A stretch of DNA of 33,717 nucleotides from Rothia mucilaginosa (GTDB lineage Bacteria > Actinomycetota > Actinomycetes > Actinomycetales > Micrococcaceae). The stretch is taken from assembly GCF_001061665.1 (NCBI RefSeq), contig NZ_JVSP01000005.1, positions 1 to 33,717 on the forward strand, written 5' to 3'. The translations under genes were made by a program, and so were the position numbers. The notes under the pieces were generated by a model. The model did not search any database and was not told the DNA's origin. It saw only the letters and a list, made by a program, of their open reading frames with translations. Positions within the stretch are counted from its first letter, which is position 1. Every line of letters begins with the position of its first letter. Shown piece after piece: positions 24,528 to 32,758 of this stretch.

Positions 24528-24560
24528 GCGCCCGTTGCTACACGCCGTAGCGGCGGGCGT
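24528..24560 (+). terminator. hairpin after the second permease
   Basis: GCGCCCGTTGCTA (24528-24540) pairs with TAGCGGCGGGCGT (24548-24560) over 13 positions, three of them G-T wobbles, around a 7-base loop. No T run follows. Confidence 0.6.
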
Positions 24561-24768
24561 TCGCCGTATGCTCGGATGTCCGAATCTGAGCATGTGCGGC
24601 GGTGCGATGCAGGCATTACCGGGGAAGAGTAAAATGGGTGCTTGTGCCCATGCACCGAAGACGACGGGTGCGGAGGCGGCCGCCGGGCTGCCGGTCAGAC
24701 AGTTACCCGCCCGTATATTGCGATGGATGCACACCTGACAGACGACCTACTAGTATGAGGAGACGGCG

Positions 24769-25161
24769 ATGCAGAGCCTTGCAACGGTTACCACCGTTTT
24801 CGCCTTCGTGGCAATCGCAATTCACATCTACATCTGGGTTATTGAGTCCTTCCTCTGGACCAAGCCCAAGGGCCGTGAAATCTTCGGCATGACCGAGGAA
24901 TTCGCGGAATCCACCAGGGAAATGGCAGCTAACCAGGGCCTGTACAACCTGATGATTGCGTGGATTGCGGCAACCGGCCTGCTGGCTTTCTGGTTTGGTT
25001 CCCCGCAGGTTGGTGTGGCTCTGCTCTTCGCGGGCCTGGGCGCCATGGCTATCGCCGGCATCTACCTGTTCCTGACCTCCCCGGCTAAGCGTAAGCCCGC
25101 GTTGATCCAGCTGGTTCCGCCGCTGCTGTCCCTGATTTTCCTCTTCGTGACCATCCGCTAA
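24769..25161 (+). CDS. DUF1304 family membrane protein
   Basis: A 130-residue protein with four predicted membrane helices (about 4-28, 58-75, 78-98 and 108-128). The cytoplasmic loop WTKPKGREIFGM and the ANQGLYN stretch are typical of DUF1304. Function is unknown. GAGGAG (24757-24762) is 6 bases before the ATG. It is followed by a classic terminator and converges with the tag gene. The ~290 bases before it hold the permease hairpin and no gene that I can see. Confidence 0.87.
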   Translation: MQSLATVTTVFAFVAIAIHIYIWVIESFLWTKPKGREIFGMTEEFAESTREMAANQGLYNLMIAWIAATGLLAFWFGSPQVGVALLFAGLGAMAIAGIYLFLTSPAKRKPALIQLVPPLLSLIFLFVTIR

Positions 25162-25197
25162 GACCTGTCGGACTCGCAGAGGAACGCTAATCTTCAG

Positions 25198-25235
25198 GCC
25201 GCGCGCTGCATCGAAAGATGCGACGCGCGGCTTTT
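25198..25235 (+). terminator. terminator after the DUF1304 gene
   Basis: GCCGCGCG (25198-25205) pairs with CGCGCGGC (25224-25231), and GCATC (25208-25212) with GATGC (25217-25221) around a GAAA loop. A TTTT run ends it. It may also serve the convergent tag gene. Confidence 0.9.
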
Positions 25236-25290
25236 CTATGCCCTCCGCGGTCGCGCCACGGCTGATCGCACCATGGGTGTAGAGGCACGG

Positions 25291-26091
25291 CTAGTTGAAG
25301 AGGCCTGAGCATCCGCGCCGGTGCGAATCGAGCAGGTGCGCATCCACCATACCCACCGCGCACATGAGCGCGTACGCGGTCACCGGCCCCAGGAAGACCC
25401 CACCCAACGCTTTGAAAGACTTGGCGAGCACCGCGGACTCGGCGGTATCGGTTGGAATCTCCTCCAGAGTGCGCGGTGCAATGGTCTCGTTCGGCGCAAA
25501 GGACCACAGCCATGCGGGGAGCCCACCCGGAACGCGCGTACCGTCGGGTAGGGTGCGCTCGCGCATCCGTTCCAGCTCTTCAATGCTTAGCGTTCGGCCC
25601 CGGCGACGAACCGTGCGCGGTACCTCGGCCTGTGGAGGTTCGGTGCGGCCCGCCTCGTTGGGGGCGGAGGAAGATGCGATGAGGGGGAGCGGAATCCCCT
25701 CGGCGGGAAAGCTATCGGAAGCTGCGGCCAGCTCGCGCATCCGCAGGGTGAGCTTGGCATTGGAAATTACCGCCCGAATCTTGCGTTCGTTACGGATGAT
25801 GCCCTCATCCTCGAGCAATCGCGCAACATCTTGCTCGTTAAAGGAAGCCACACGCTCGGGATCGAACCCCTCAAAAGCTCGTCGGAATGCCTCACGTCGC
25901 GCAAGAATCGTGCGCCAGGAGAGACCCACCTGGAACGCTTCGAGGCTGAGAGCCTCGAAAAGCCCGCGCTCATCGGTGACGGGAACGCCCCACTCCGTGT
26001 CGTAGTAGCCGCGCAGGAGCTCATCGGTGACCCACGCGGGGTAGCTCGGGGAGCTCTTGGCGGTGACGTTATTGGGAACCTGCGAAATCAT
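25291..26091 (-). CDS. tag: DNA-3-methyladenine glycosylase I family protein (Tag-like)
   Basis: A 266-residue protein; Tag family members are ~190. Tag removes 3-methyladenine from alkylated DNA. YYDTEWGVPVTD (29-40) and SLEAFQVGLSW (49-59, with the conserved E51) match the family, as do the C-terminal LGPVTAYALMCAVGMVDAH and H257-x3-C261. However, the N-terminal zinc ligands are missing: the Cys of the C-x-W start is Pro18 (YPAW), and the His after the substrate-site Tyr is Tyr30. Residues ~122-195 are an extra low-complexity, charged insertion. GAGGAG lies 6 bases before the ATG. Its neighbour ogt also repairs alkylation damage. Activity is likely but not certain. Confidence 0.82.
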   Translation of the reverse strand: MISQVPNNVTAKSSPSYPAWVTDELLRGYYDTEWGVPVTDERGLFEALSLEAFQVGLSWRTILARREAFRRAFEGFDPERVASFNEQDVARLLEDEGIIRNERKIRAVISNAKLTLRMRELAAASDSFPAEGIPLPLIASSSAPNEAGRTEPPQAEVPRTVRRRGRTLSIEELERMRERTLPDGTRVPGGLPAWLWSFAPNETIAPRTLEEIPTDTAESAVLAKSFKALGGVFLGPVTAYALMCAVGMVDAHLLDSHRRGCSGLFN

Positions 26092-26256
26092 GATTGCTCC
26101 TCTCTGAGAATCTCGGTCAAATCGCGCGCCCCGAAAATTATTCCGGAAATATGTTCTAGTTAAACACTACCGCCCCGCGCGGTAATTTCGCAAGTATATT
26201 CGATATAGTTTTGGGTGAGGGATTGGAATCGAATACGAGCGTAGGAATACTGGTAC

Positions 26257-26303
26257 GCAAAAAGGGTGGGACGCCCACCGATAGACGGCATGCATCCCAC
26301 CCT
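26257..26303 (-). terminator. terminator after ogt
   Basis: On the - strand AGGGTGGGA pairs with TCCCACCCT (+ coordinates 26295-26303 and 26263-26271), followed by a T run. It separates ogt from tag. The rest of the 260-base gap, ~26100-26220, is AT-rich and probably holds the tag promoter, but I cannot fix its boxes. Confidence 0.85.
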
Positions 26304-26354
26304 CTGCGCGGATTCTTTCTTCAGCCCTGTCGCGTCCGACGAACGCAGCTGGCG

Positions 26355-27068
26355 TTAGAAGAGCCGCGCCTCCCGCACCTCGGCGGGCTCCTCCAAGGCC
26401 AGCAGGAAACGCTTGCGGTCCACGCCCCCGGCGTAGCCGGTCATGCTACCGTCGGCACCTACCACGCGGTGGCAGGGGATCATGATGGAAATCTTATTGC
26501 GGCCCACCGCCTGGCCCACTGCCTGCGCGGGGGCTCCGGGGCCCACGGCCCGCGAAATGGCGCCGTACGTGGTGGTGTACCCGGCCGGGACGGTCTTTAG
26601 ATGCTCCCAGACGATGAGCTGAAAGTCCGTGCCCTCCGGGTCGAGAGGGAGGTCAAAGGAGGTGCGCTCGCGGGTGAAGTACTCGTCCAGCTGTGTGCAA
26701 GCCAGCGCGAGTAGCTGTGCGGCGGCGTATTCGCCGGCCAGTTCGTCATCTTCCGCCGTACCGTGCTCTCGCAGGTAAGCCTCGGGATTTTCGATGCGTG
26801 TGCCCAACTCGTGGGGGAGAGGGAAGTGCTTCTGCTCCTCGTACCAGAGGCCCGTGATGGCGTCGGCCTTGGCCGCGATGTAGAGCGTGCCGACGGGGCT
26901 GTCGTGCCGGGTGTACCATCGTGCAGTTTCCTCCTCCTCCGAAGCCGGCGGCGCGATGTGCGGGGGCTGAATCTCGGCGGGCGGGTTTTCGACTGAGGGG
27001 GCTTCACCCGTTGGGAGATCGGCGGGCTGGGGATCCTGCGAGTGCGGGGATGCGGTCGCTTCGGTCAT
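26355..27068 (-). CDS. ogt: methylated-DNA--protein-cysteine methyltransferase
   Basis: A 237-residue suicide repair protein that takes O6-alkyl groups from guanine. The alkyl acceptor is Cys199 in IPCHRVVG. RNKISIMIPCHRV, the upstream YGAISRAVG and the downstream TGYAGGVDRKRFLLALE complete the active-site domain. An N-terminal ribonuclease-like domain spans ~50-145. The first ~45 residues are a Pro/Glu/Ala-rich tail. I chose the ATG at 27068 because GAGGAAG precedes it; an in-frame ATG at 27119 lies within a hairpin. Downstream in the same direction is tag, so two alkylation-repair genes are neighbours. Confidence 0.93.
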   Translation of the reverse strand: MTEATASPHSQDPQPADLPTGEAPSVENPPAEIQPPHIAPPASEEEETARWYTRHDSPVGTLYIAAKADAITGLWYEEQKHFPLPHELGTRIENPEAYLREHGTAEDDELAGEYAAAQLLALACTQLDEYFTRERTSFDLPLDPEGTDFQLIVWEHLKTVPAGYTTTYGAISRAVGPGAPAQAVGQAVGRNKISIMIPCHRVVGADGSMTGYAGGVDRKRFLLALEEPAEVREARLF

Positions 27069-27106
27069 GGTCTTCCTCGGTGGGCTTGCGGGCGCGGTTA
27101 AAGGGC

Positions 27107-27140
27107 GGTGCCCCTCCATCCATCATAGGGGAGGGGCACC
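27107..27140 (-). terminator. hairpin between the small membrane protein gene and ogt
   Basis: GGTGCCCCTCC (27107-27117) pairs perfectly with GGAGGGGCACC (27130-27140). On the - strand the tail is GCCCTTTAA. It lies 15 bases past the stop of the membrane protein gene. Confidence 0.7.
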
Positions 27141-27154
27141 TGTACGCCGTCATC

Positions 27155-27463
27155 CTAGTGCTCGGGCTGCGCATCCTTATGCTCGTGGTGCAGGTGCGGC
27201 AGGTGAGTCGAGTGCAGATCGTGACCGAGCACGTCGTGCGCATCGGGGTCCTCAACGGGGAGCACATGCGAGTACTCGGAGTAATAGCGGTAGACGGCGT
27301 AAGCACCAATCACGCTCAGAACAATAGCCACGCCAAGGGCCCAGGGTACGGCCGCGGCGGAATAAATCAGCGAGAAGATAACGAGCAGCCAGGATAGCGC
27401 GGCGGCGAGAACCGAAACGTTCATGGCGATAATAGCAAGCTTGCGGCGACGAACATCGACCAT
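27155..27463 (-). CDS. small two-helix membrane protein with His-rich tail
   Basis: A 102-residue protein. Residues ~8-30 and ~36-57 are two hydrophobic helices joined by a short turn. After YRYYSEYSHVLP the last ~35 residues hold about nine His and several Asp/Glu, including HLPHLHHEH, so metal binding is possible. The basic start MVDVRRRK suggests both ends are cytoplasmic. I do not recognise the family. The only good Shine-Dalgarno, AAAGGAGG, is 23 bases from the ATG with a hairpin between (listed separately). Confidence 0.72.
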   Translation of the reverse strand: MVDVRRRKLAIIAMNVSVLAAALSWLLVIFSLIYSAAAVPWALGVAIVLSVIGAYAVYRYYSEYSHVLPVEDPDAHDVLGHDLHSTHLPHLHHEHKDAQPEH

Positions 27464-27494
27464 GGGTGGCGCGGCCTAAGCCGCTTCCTCCTTT
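27464..27494 (-). promoter_or_regulatory. distant Shine-Dalgarno with intervening hairpin
   Basis: On the - strand AAAGGAGG (27494-27487) is followed by AA, then GCGGC (27484-27480), TTAG, GCCGC (27475-27471), then GCCACCC and the ATG at 27463. If the 5-bp stem folds, the effective spacing is about 9 bases, which is normal. No ATG, GTG or TTG lies at the usual distance. Confidence 0.55.
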
Positions 27495-27499
27495 CGGGA

Positions 27500-28059
27500 G
27501 CCTATGCTCCGCTACGGCAAACATCGGTATGCATCGTGTGCGCGCCTATCGTTATCGACGACCATGAGCGCGCCCCTATCTGCTGATATATCCATTGTAC
27601 GGCGCTTTCAATAGACAGAGAAGGCGGGCAACGACGGGGCGGTGCGGCAGTCCGTAACGCAAGATGAAGGCGGAATGTTTGCCCGGGGTGATGTCGGCCG
27701 GGCGGTTAAAGACCCGTCCGCCGCGGCGTACGAGACGGCGCGGCGGACGGCGATAGGAGCTGTACATGTAGCAATAGCGCGAACCGGCGAGTCCAGCGGG
27801 AAAATACATGAAAACCATGCAAAAGACCCGTGCGACACTGACACCTCACGAACAGCGCAGCATTATGTAATCACCGGAAGATGCTACATCTACGTTCACT
27901 AACGTTACAACGGCATTGAGAGTATTAGAAAATTGCCTTGCAACAAACGCTAAACGCTACGTCATAAAAGGTCTGGCGCTGAGGCACTGGGACATCAGCC
28001 ACTCTCTCGGCCCTAGGCCCCAGTGCGGGGTGCCTTCCACGGTTGAAAGGGTATGCGGA
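27500..28059. other. non-coding region between membrane protein gene and glpK
   Basis: About 560 bases with no convincing gene. Open frames up to 86 codons exist on both strands (e.g. 27642-27902 +), but none has a ribosome-binding site or a family-like sequence. Two hairpins stand out: CCGTCCGCCGCG (27714-27725) with CGCGGCGGACGG (27739-27750), 12 perfect pairs; and GCCCGG (27681-27686) with CCGGGC (27698-27703). Positions 27840-27980 are AT-richer. An unannotated small RNA or a decayed gene is possible. Confidence 0.5.
27585..27611 (-). promoter_or_regulatory. possible promoter for the His-tailed membrane protein
   Basis: On the - strand TTGAAA (27611-27606) and TATATC (27590-27585) are separated by 15 bases, a little short. 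It is the best AT-rich pair upstream of the gene. Confidence 0.3.
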
Positions 28060-28092
28060 AGGGCCGGGCACCCGTAGCGGGTACCCGGCCCT
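28060..28092 (-). terminator. terminator after glpK
   Basis: AGGGCCGGG (28060-28068) pairs with CCCGGCCCT (28084-28092) and ACCCG (28070-28074) with CGGGT (28078-28082), one C/A mismatch, TAG loop. 14 pairs; no T run on the - strand side. Confidence 0.75.
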
Positions 28093-28144
28093 AGCACATA
28101 CTTGAGGGAAAGAGCGCTAAACGAACGCCAGCGCTCCAGATTGC

Positions 28145-29701
28145 TTAGGCAGTCTGAACGTCCTCGTCAACCCACTCGAGGGTACGGGAGACGGCCTTCT
28201 TCCACAGACGGTACTGGCGGTCAACCTCGGCGGGCTCCATGGAGGGCAGCCAGCGCTTGTCCTCGGCCCAGTTGTCCACGACGTCCTGCTCGCCGGTCCA
28301 GAAACCAACGGCGATACCCGCGGCGTAGGCCGCGCCCAGGGCGGTGGTCTCAACCACCTTCGGGCGGATCACGGGAACGCCCAGGATGTCAGCCTGGAAC
28401 TGCATCAGGAACTCGTTGGCGGTCATGCCGCCGTCCACGCGCAGCTCGGAGAGCTCAACACCGGAGTCGGCGTTCATTGCATCCAGGACCTCGCGGGTCT
28501 GGAATGCGGTTGCTTCCAGCGCCGCACGCACGATGTGTGCGCGGTTCACGTAACGGGTCAGGCCAACGATGACGCCGCGAGCGTCGGAACGCCAGTGCGG
28601 TGCGAACAGGCCGGAGAACGCGGGAACCACGTAGCAGCCACCGGAATCCTCAACGGAGGTAGCCAGACCCTCGGACTCTGCGGCGTTCTCAATCATGCGT
28701 AGGTTGTCGCGCAGCCACTGAATCAGGGAGCCACTCATCGCGACCGAGCCTTCCAGCGCGTACACGGGTGCCGCATCGCCAATCTTGTAGGCGACGGTGG
28801 TCAGCAGACCGTTGTCGGAGAAGACGGGCTCGGCGCCGGTGTTCATGAGCATGAAGTTACCGGTGCCGTAGGTGTTCTTCGCCATGCCCTTCTCGAAGCA
28901 GGCCTGGCCGAAGGTTGCAGCCTGCTGGTCGCCCAAAATACCCGCGATGGGGGTGCCGCTGAGCAGACCGGTTGCGCGGCCGAAGCCGTACACCTCGGAG
29001 GAGGACTTAATCTCGGGCAGCATGCTCATGGGAATGCCCATATCAGCAGCGATCTGCGGATCCCACTGCAGGGTGCGGATGTTCATCAGCAGGGTACGGG
29101 ATGCGTTGGTCACGTCGGTGACGTGCACGCCGCCGTCAACACCGCCGGTCAGGTTCCAGACCAGCCAGGTATCGGTGTTGCCGAAGAGCAGGTCGCCGCG
29201 CTCGGCGCGCTCGCGTGCGCCCTCAACGTTGTCCAGAATCCACTTGATCTTGGGGCCGGAGAAGTAGGTGGAGAGGTTCAGGCCGACGATGTCGTGGTAC
29301 TTACCAACGCCCTCTTCGCCTGCGAGCTCTTCAACGATTTCCTGGGTGCGGGTGTCCTGCCAGACGATTGCGTTGTAGACGGGCTCACCGGTGTTCTTGT
29401 CCCACACGACGGTGGTTTCACGCTGGTTGGTGATGCCGACTGCAGCGATTTCGTGGTGGTTGACTTCGCCGTTTGCCATAGCCATTGCTACGACCTTACG
29501 GACGTTCTGCCAAATTTCGGTTGCGTTGTGCTCGACCCAGCCGGCCTTGGGGAAGATCTGCTCGTGCTCGAGCTGGCCTTGAGCCACGTTCTCGCCCGCC
29601 TTGTTGAACAGGATCGCGCGGGAGCTGGTGGTGCCCTGGTCGATGGAGAGGATGTACTTGCGCTCGACGTTGAGGGTTGCGGAGTGCAGAGAAGTCGTCA
29701 T
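28145..29701 (-). CDS. glpK: glycerol kinase
   Basis: A 518-residue FGGY kinase making sn-glycerol 3-phosphate from glycerol and ATP. The N-terminal phosphate loop [10 protein letters not shown] is at residues 19-28; [12 protein letters not shown] holds the catalytic Asp; the C-terminal [15 protein letters not shown] is the second family signature. In place of the His loop phosphorylated by HPr in low-GC Gram-positives, I read [16 protein letters not shown], with no His, so PTS phospho-activation is unlikely. AAGGAA precedes the ATG. It starts 42 bases after glpF and is probably co-transcribed with it. Confidence 0.96.
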   Translation of the reverse strand: MTTSLHSATLNVERKYILSIDQGTTSSRAILFNKAGENVAQGQLEHEQIFPKAGWVEHNATEIWQNVRKVVAMAMANGEVNHHEIAAVGITNQRETTVVWDKNTGEPVYNAIVWQDTRTQEIVEELAGEEGVGKYHDIVGLNLSTYFSGPKIKWILDNVEGARERAERGDLLFGNTDTWLVWNLTGGVDGGVHVTDVTNASRTLLMNIRTLQWDPQIAADMGIPMSMLPEIKSSSEVYGFGRATGLLSGTPIAGILGDQQAATFGQACFEKGMAKNTYGTGNFMLMNTGAEPVFSDNGLLTTVAYKIGDAAPVYALEGSVAMSGSLIQWLRDNLRMIENAAESEGLATSVEDSGGCYVVPAFSGLFAPHWRSDARGVIVGLTRYVNRAHIVRAALEATAFQTREVLDAMNADSGVELSELRVDGGMTANEFLMQFQADILGVPVIRPKVVETTALGAAYAAGIAVGFWTGEQDVVDNWAEDKRWLPSMEPAEVDRQYRLWKKAVSRTLEWVDEDVQTA

Positions 29702-29743
29702 TGATTTTTCCTTAGAACAAAAGAACGGGGGTATTAGAGAGGT

Positions 29744-30541
29744 TTAGAGGGGCAGAACTGCCGGAACGATCAGGCCTGCGAGGATAGCGCCGATGATTGG
29801 GCCAACAACCGGAACCCATGCGTAAGACCAGTTGGAACCGGTCTTACCGGGGATGGGCAGGAAGGTGTAGGCGATACGGGGGCCGAGGTCACGTGCGGGG
29901 TTGATAGCGGAACCGGTTGCGCCACCGAGGCTCATACTGATGGATACAACGACCAGGGCAACAGCCAAGGGGCCAGTCTGGGCGGGGGTCTTACCGGATG
30001 CGATGATCCAGCCAATCAGGACGAAGGTGCCGATAATCTCGGTGAGCAAGTTCCAGCCGTAGGACTTGATGGCGGGGCCGGTTGCGAAGATGCCGAGGCG
30101 GTCGCCCGGGTCCTCATCGAAGTGCTTCTTGTAGGTGAGGTACGCTCCGGTTGCGCCGGCCATTGCGCCGAGCATCTGAGCGATGATGTACAGGGCGATG
30201 TTGCCTGCGGTTGCGGGAACACCGGTTGCCAGGTCGCGGCCTGCGGTTGCCAGGCCGACGGTCACTGCGGGGTTCAGGTGTGCACCGGAATGGAAGGAGA
30301 GGTACACGGCGGTGAACACTGCCAGACCCCATCCGAAGGTGATAACACCCCAGCCTGCGTCCTTAGCGTAGGACTTCTTGAGGGTCACTGCGGCACATAC
30401 GCCGGCACCGAGCAGAATCAGGATGAAGGTGCCGAAGAACTCGGAAGCGAAGATTCCGAGGGTGGTGGGGGCGCCGGATGCATCCACGAGAGCGGAAGAG
30501 CCGGCTGCAAGTACAGTTCCTGCGGAAGCAAGAAGAGACAT
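29744..30541 (-). CDS. glpF: glycerol uptake facilitator (aquaglyceroporin)
   Basis: A 265-residue channel of the MIP family with six membrane helices and two half-helices. The NPA boxes are N90-P91-A92 (AHLNPAVTV) and N214-P215-A216 in SAINPARDLGPR; the Arg-Asp after the second NPA is the glycerol-facilitator mark. The first ~25 residues are a Ser/Ala-rich extension. AAGGAG lies 5-6 bases before the ATG. A chain of hairpins lies just upstream. It supplies glycerol to GlpK encoded next. Confidence 0.95.
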   Translation of the reverse strand: MSLLASAGTVLAAGSSALVDASGAPTTLGIFASEFFGTFILILLGAGVCAAVTLKKSYAKDAGWGVITFGWGLAVFTAVYLSFHSGAHLNPAVTVGLATAGRDLATGVPATAGNIALYIIAQMLGAMAGATGAYLTYKKHFDEDPGDRLGIFATGPAIKSYGWNLLTEIIGTFVLIGWIIASGKTPAQTGPLAVALVVVSISMSLGGATGSAINPARDLGPRIAYTFLPIPGKTGSNWSYAWVPVVGPIIGAILAGLIVPAVLPL

Positions 30542-30554
30542 TGTTGCTCCTTGA

Positions 30555-30620
30555 AGACGAAGCGTCTGGAAGGCAAGCGAACCTTTGCTTGCGCATTCCC
30601 GTGCGTCCTCACCGCACGGG
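30555..30620 (-). promoter_or_regulatory. three stacked hairpins in the glpF leader
   Basis: In transcription order on the - strand: CCCGTGCG/CGCACGGG (30620-30598), GCAAGC/GCTTGC (30592-30573) and AGACG/CGTCT (30567-30555). The last ends 2 bases before the AAGGAG of glpF. They could shape access to the ribosome-binding site. A further small dyad, GTAGC-GGTT-GCTAC (30651-30664), lies upstream. Confidence 0.6.
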
Positions 30621-30760
30621 CGGATCGGGGCACAACGCTGTGCTGAAATGTGTAGCGGTTGCTACGAAAATGTTGGTTGAACGTCTGAGTGGGAAGCAGA
30701 TTGCACTGTGGGTTAGCTCCGTATTTAGCGCTCTGCTTCTTATGCAGGGGTTTATCGTAA

Positions 30761-30839
30761 ACGGTTATTTAACCGTCCGTCCACCCCTCACCGAAAAATA
30801 TTGAGTTAGCCCATAACGGTGAGGGGTGAACGGTCGGTT
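30761..30839 (-). terminator. large nested hairpin between glpD and glpF
   Basis: The arms 30771-30793 and 30817-30839 pair over 21 positions with two mismatches; the core CACCCCTCACCG/CGGTGAGGGGTG is perfect. The end of the long stem overlaps a second hairpin, ACGGTT (30761-30766) with AACCGT (30771-30776), so the two cannot both form. The outer hairpin may end glpD transcription, with the smaller one as the alternative fold. Confidence 0.65.
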
Positions 30840-30884
30840 CGTACCAAATAATCGGTTACGAAAGGTGCGTGGAATCTCTAAAGA

Positions 30885-32630
30885 TTAGAGCTTCACACGA
30901 GGTGCCACGGGGGTGACAGCCTCAATCTTTGCCGATGCCTCAGCGTCGGTGGAGGTGGACTCTGCCTCGCGGATAGCCTGCACGCGTGCGGCGTAGAGGT
31001 CACGCTCTTCCTTGACCTTCTTGTCGTCCCAGCCGAGCTCGGCACGCATGATGTCGAGGATCTCGTCTGCTGCTGCCAGGCCGCGGTCGCGCTGCTCGAG
31101 GTCGAGGCGTACGCGGCGGACCAGAACGTCCTCCAGGTGCAGTGCACCCTCGTAGCGGACAGCGAAGACGACGTCTGCACGCAGGAACTGGGGTGCCTTA
31201 GCCAGGGGAGCACCGAGGGAGGGGTCAGCGTCGATGAGGGCGCCGAGGTCCTCAATCTGCGCGCCGTAACGCTCGAGCAGGTGGGTGATGCGGTCCTCGT
31301 CCCAGCCGTAACGCTCGGCGTAGCGTGCGCGGTTGGCGGCGATGGCGTGGTAGCCGTCGGCACCGACCAGGCCGATATTCGCGGTCACGGAGGGGTTCTG
31401 CTTGGCCTGCTCACCCAGCGCGAAGTTCACGGCGTCCTCTGCCATGACTCGGTAGGTGGTCAGCTTGCCGCCCGCAATGGCGCTCATACCGGGGGCAACC
31501 TCGGTCACGGTGTGCTCGCGGGAAACCTTGGTGGATGCGGCGCCGTCCTTGACCTTGGGCTGCAGCAGCGGGCGCAGACCGGTGTAGGTGCCGATGATGT
31601 CCTCGCGGGTCAGCGGGTTGGCGATGAGCTTGTTTGCCTGCATCAGCACGTAGTCGATGTCCTTGCTGGTGGCGACGGGGCGCTCGCGGTCCTCGGTGTA
31701 GGGGGTATCGGTGGTACCGATAATCCAGTAGCGCTGCCAGGGGATGATGAAGAGCACGGACTTTTCGGTCTTGGTGAAGATGCCGCTGGTCGCGTTGATG
31801 CGGTCGCGGGGAACCACGATGTGGATGCCCTTGGATGCGAGCACCTCCAGGCCGCCGTCGGGGTTGGCCAGGGATTCGGATTCTTCGGTCCACACGCCGG
31901 TTGCGTTGATGACGTGCTTGGCACGCACGTTCAGTCGCTCGCCGCTCTCGAGGTCTGCCAGCTGCGCACCGATGACGCGGCCGGATGCATCCTTGTCGAA
32001 ACCGATAACCTGGGTGCGGGATGCAGCCAGGGCGCCGTAGCCTGCGGCGGTGCGGACCACGTCGATGACCAGGCGTGCGTCGTCAACGCGTGCGTCGTAG
32101 AACTGGATGGCGCCGGTGAAGGCGGAGTCCTTGATGTCGGGGAAGACGGTCTTGGTGCCGGCCTTGGTGAAGTGACGCTGCGAGGGAACGCCCTTGTGGC
32201 CGCGCGAGCCGAGGAACGCCAGGGTGTCGTACATGCCGATACCGATGGCGGAGTAGGCGCGCTCGATGACGGGCATCTTCAGGGGCCAGAGGAAGGGCTG
32301 TGCGTGCACCAGGTGGGGTGCAATCTTGTTCAGCAGCAGGCCGCGTTCGGTGAGGGCCTCGGTCACGAGCTTGAAGTCGAGGTTGTAGAGGTAGCGCAGG
32401 CCGCCGTGCACGAGCTTGGAGGACCAGGCGCTGGTGCCTGCGGCCCAGTCGCCGGCTTCGACGATGCCGGTGCGCAGGCCGCGGGTTGCGGCGTCGAGGG
32501 CGATGCCGGCGCCGGTGATGCCGCCGCCGACCACGAGGACGTCGAGTTCTTCATTGGCCATGCTCTTGAGAGCCTGGGCGCGGGATGCAGCGGTCAGCTG
32601 CGACTGCTGTGCAAAGTGCTGGGAGCTCAT
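30885..32630 (-). CDS. glpD: aerobic glycerol-3-phosphate dehydrogenase
   Basis: A 581-residue FAD enzyme of the membrane surface, oxidising glycerol 3-phosphate to dihydroxyacetone phosphate and passing electrons to quinone. The FAD loop VVGGGITGAGIALDAATRG is at ~33-51, followed by GTSAWSSKLVHGGLRYL (~64-80), a family hallmark. The C-terminal ~130 residues form the helical cap domain. AAGAGAAC precedes the ATG. It is first in the direction glpD-glpF-glpK, but a 340-base spacer with hairpins separates it from glpF. It is divergent from the SorC-type regulator. Confidence 0.95.
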   Translation of the reverse strand: MSSQHFAQQSQLTAASRAQALKSMANEELDVLVVGGGITGAGIALDAATRGLRTGIVEAGDWAAGTSAWSSKLVHGGLRYLYNLDFKLVTEALTERGLLLNKIAPHLVHAQPFLWPLKMPVIERAYSAIGIGMYDTLAFLGSRGHKGVPSQRHFTKAGTKTVFPDIKDSAFTGAIQFYDARVDDARLVIDVVRTAAGYGALAASRTQVIGFDKDASGRVIGAQLADLESGERLNVRAKHVINATGVWTEESESLANPDGGLEVLASKGIHIVVPRDRINATSGIFTKTEKSVLFIIPWQRYWIIGTTDTPYTEDRERPVATSKDIDYVLMQANKLIANPLTREDIIGTYTGLRPLLQPKVKDGAASTKVSREHTVTEVAPGMSAIAGGKLTTYRVMAEDAVNFALGEQAKQNPSVTANIGLVGADGYHAIAANRARYAERYGWDEDRITHLLERYGAQIEDLGALIDADPSLGAPLAKAPQFLRADVVFAVRYEGALHLEDVLVRRVRLDLEQRDRGLAAADEILDIMRAELGWDDKKVKEERDLYAARVQAIREAESTSTDAEASAKIEAVTPVAPRVKL

Positions 32631-32702
32631 GTGCTGTTCTCTTCTTTTCTGTGAGAGCCGCTACGGGGCGGCGTTGCCTGTCGTCTTGACTTAGTAAAAC
32701 CC

Positions 32703-32720
32703 GGTAATGAAATAATTACC
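32703..32720. promoter_or_regulatory. inverted repeat between glpD and its regulator
   Basis: GGTAAT-GAAATA-ATTACC is a perfect 6-6-6 inverted repeat. On the - strand it covers a plausible glpD -35/spacer (TTGGTA, then TTTACT after 18 bases). On the + strand it lies 4 bases before TAGAAT (32724-32729), a possible -10 for the regulator. The position suits an operator controlling both directions. Confidence 0.6.
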
Positions 32721-32758
32721 AAGTAGAATGAACGGATTTTCACAGGGGGTCTTTGCCC

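Noticed and set aside
27642-27902. 86-codon + strand frame in the gap before glpK
   Set aside because: No ribosome-binding site, no recognisable family, and the region is crossed by hairpins and competing frames.
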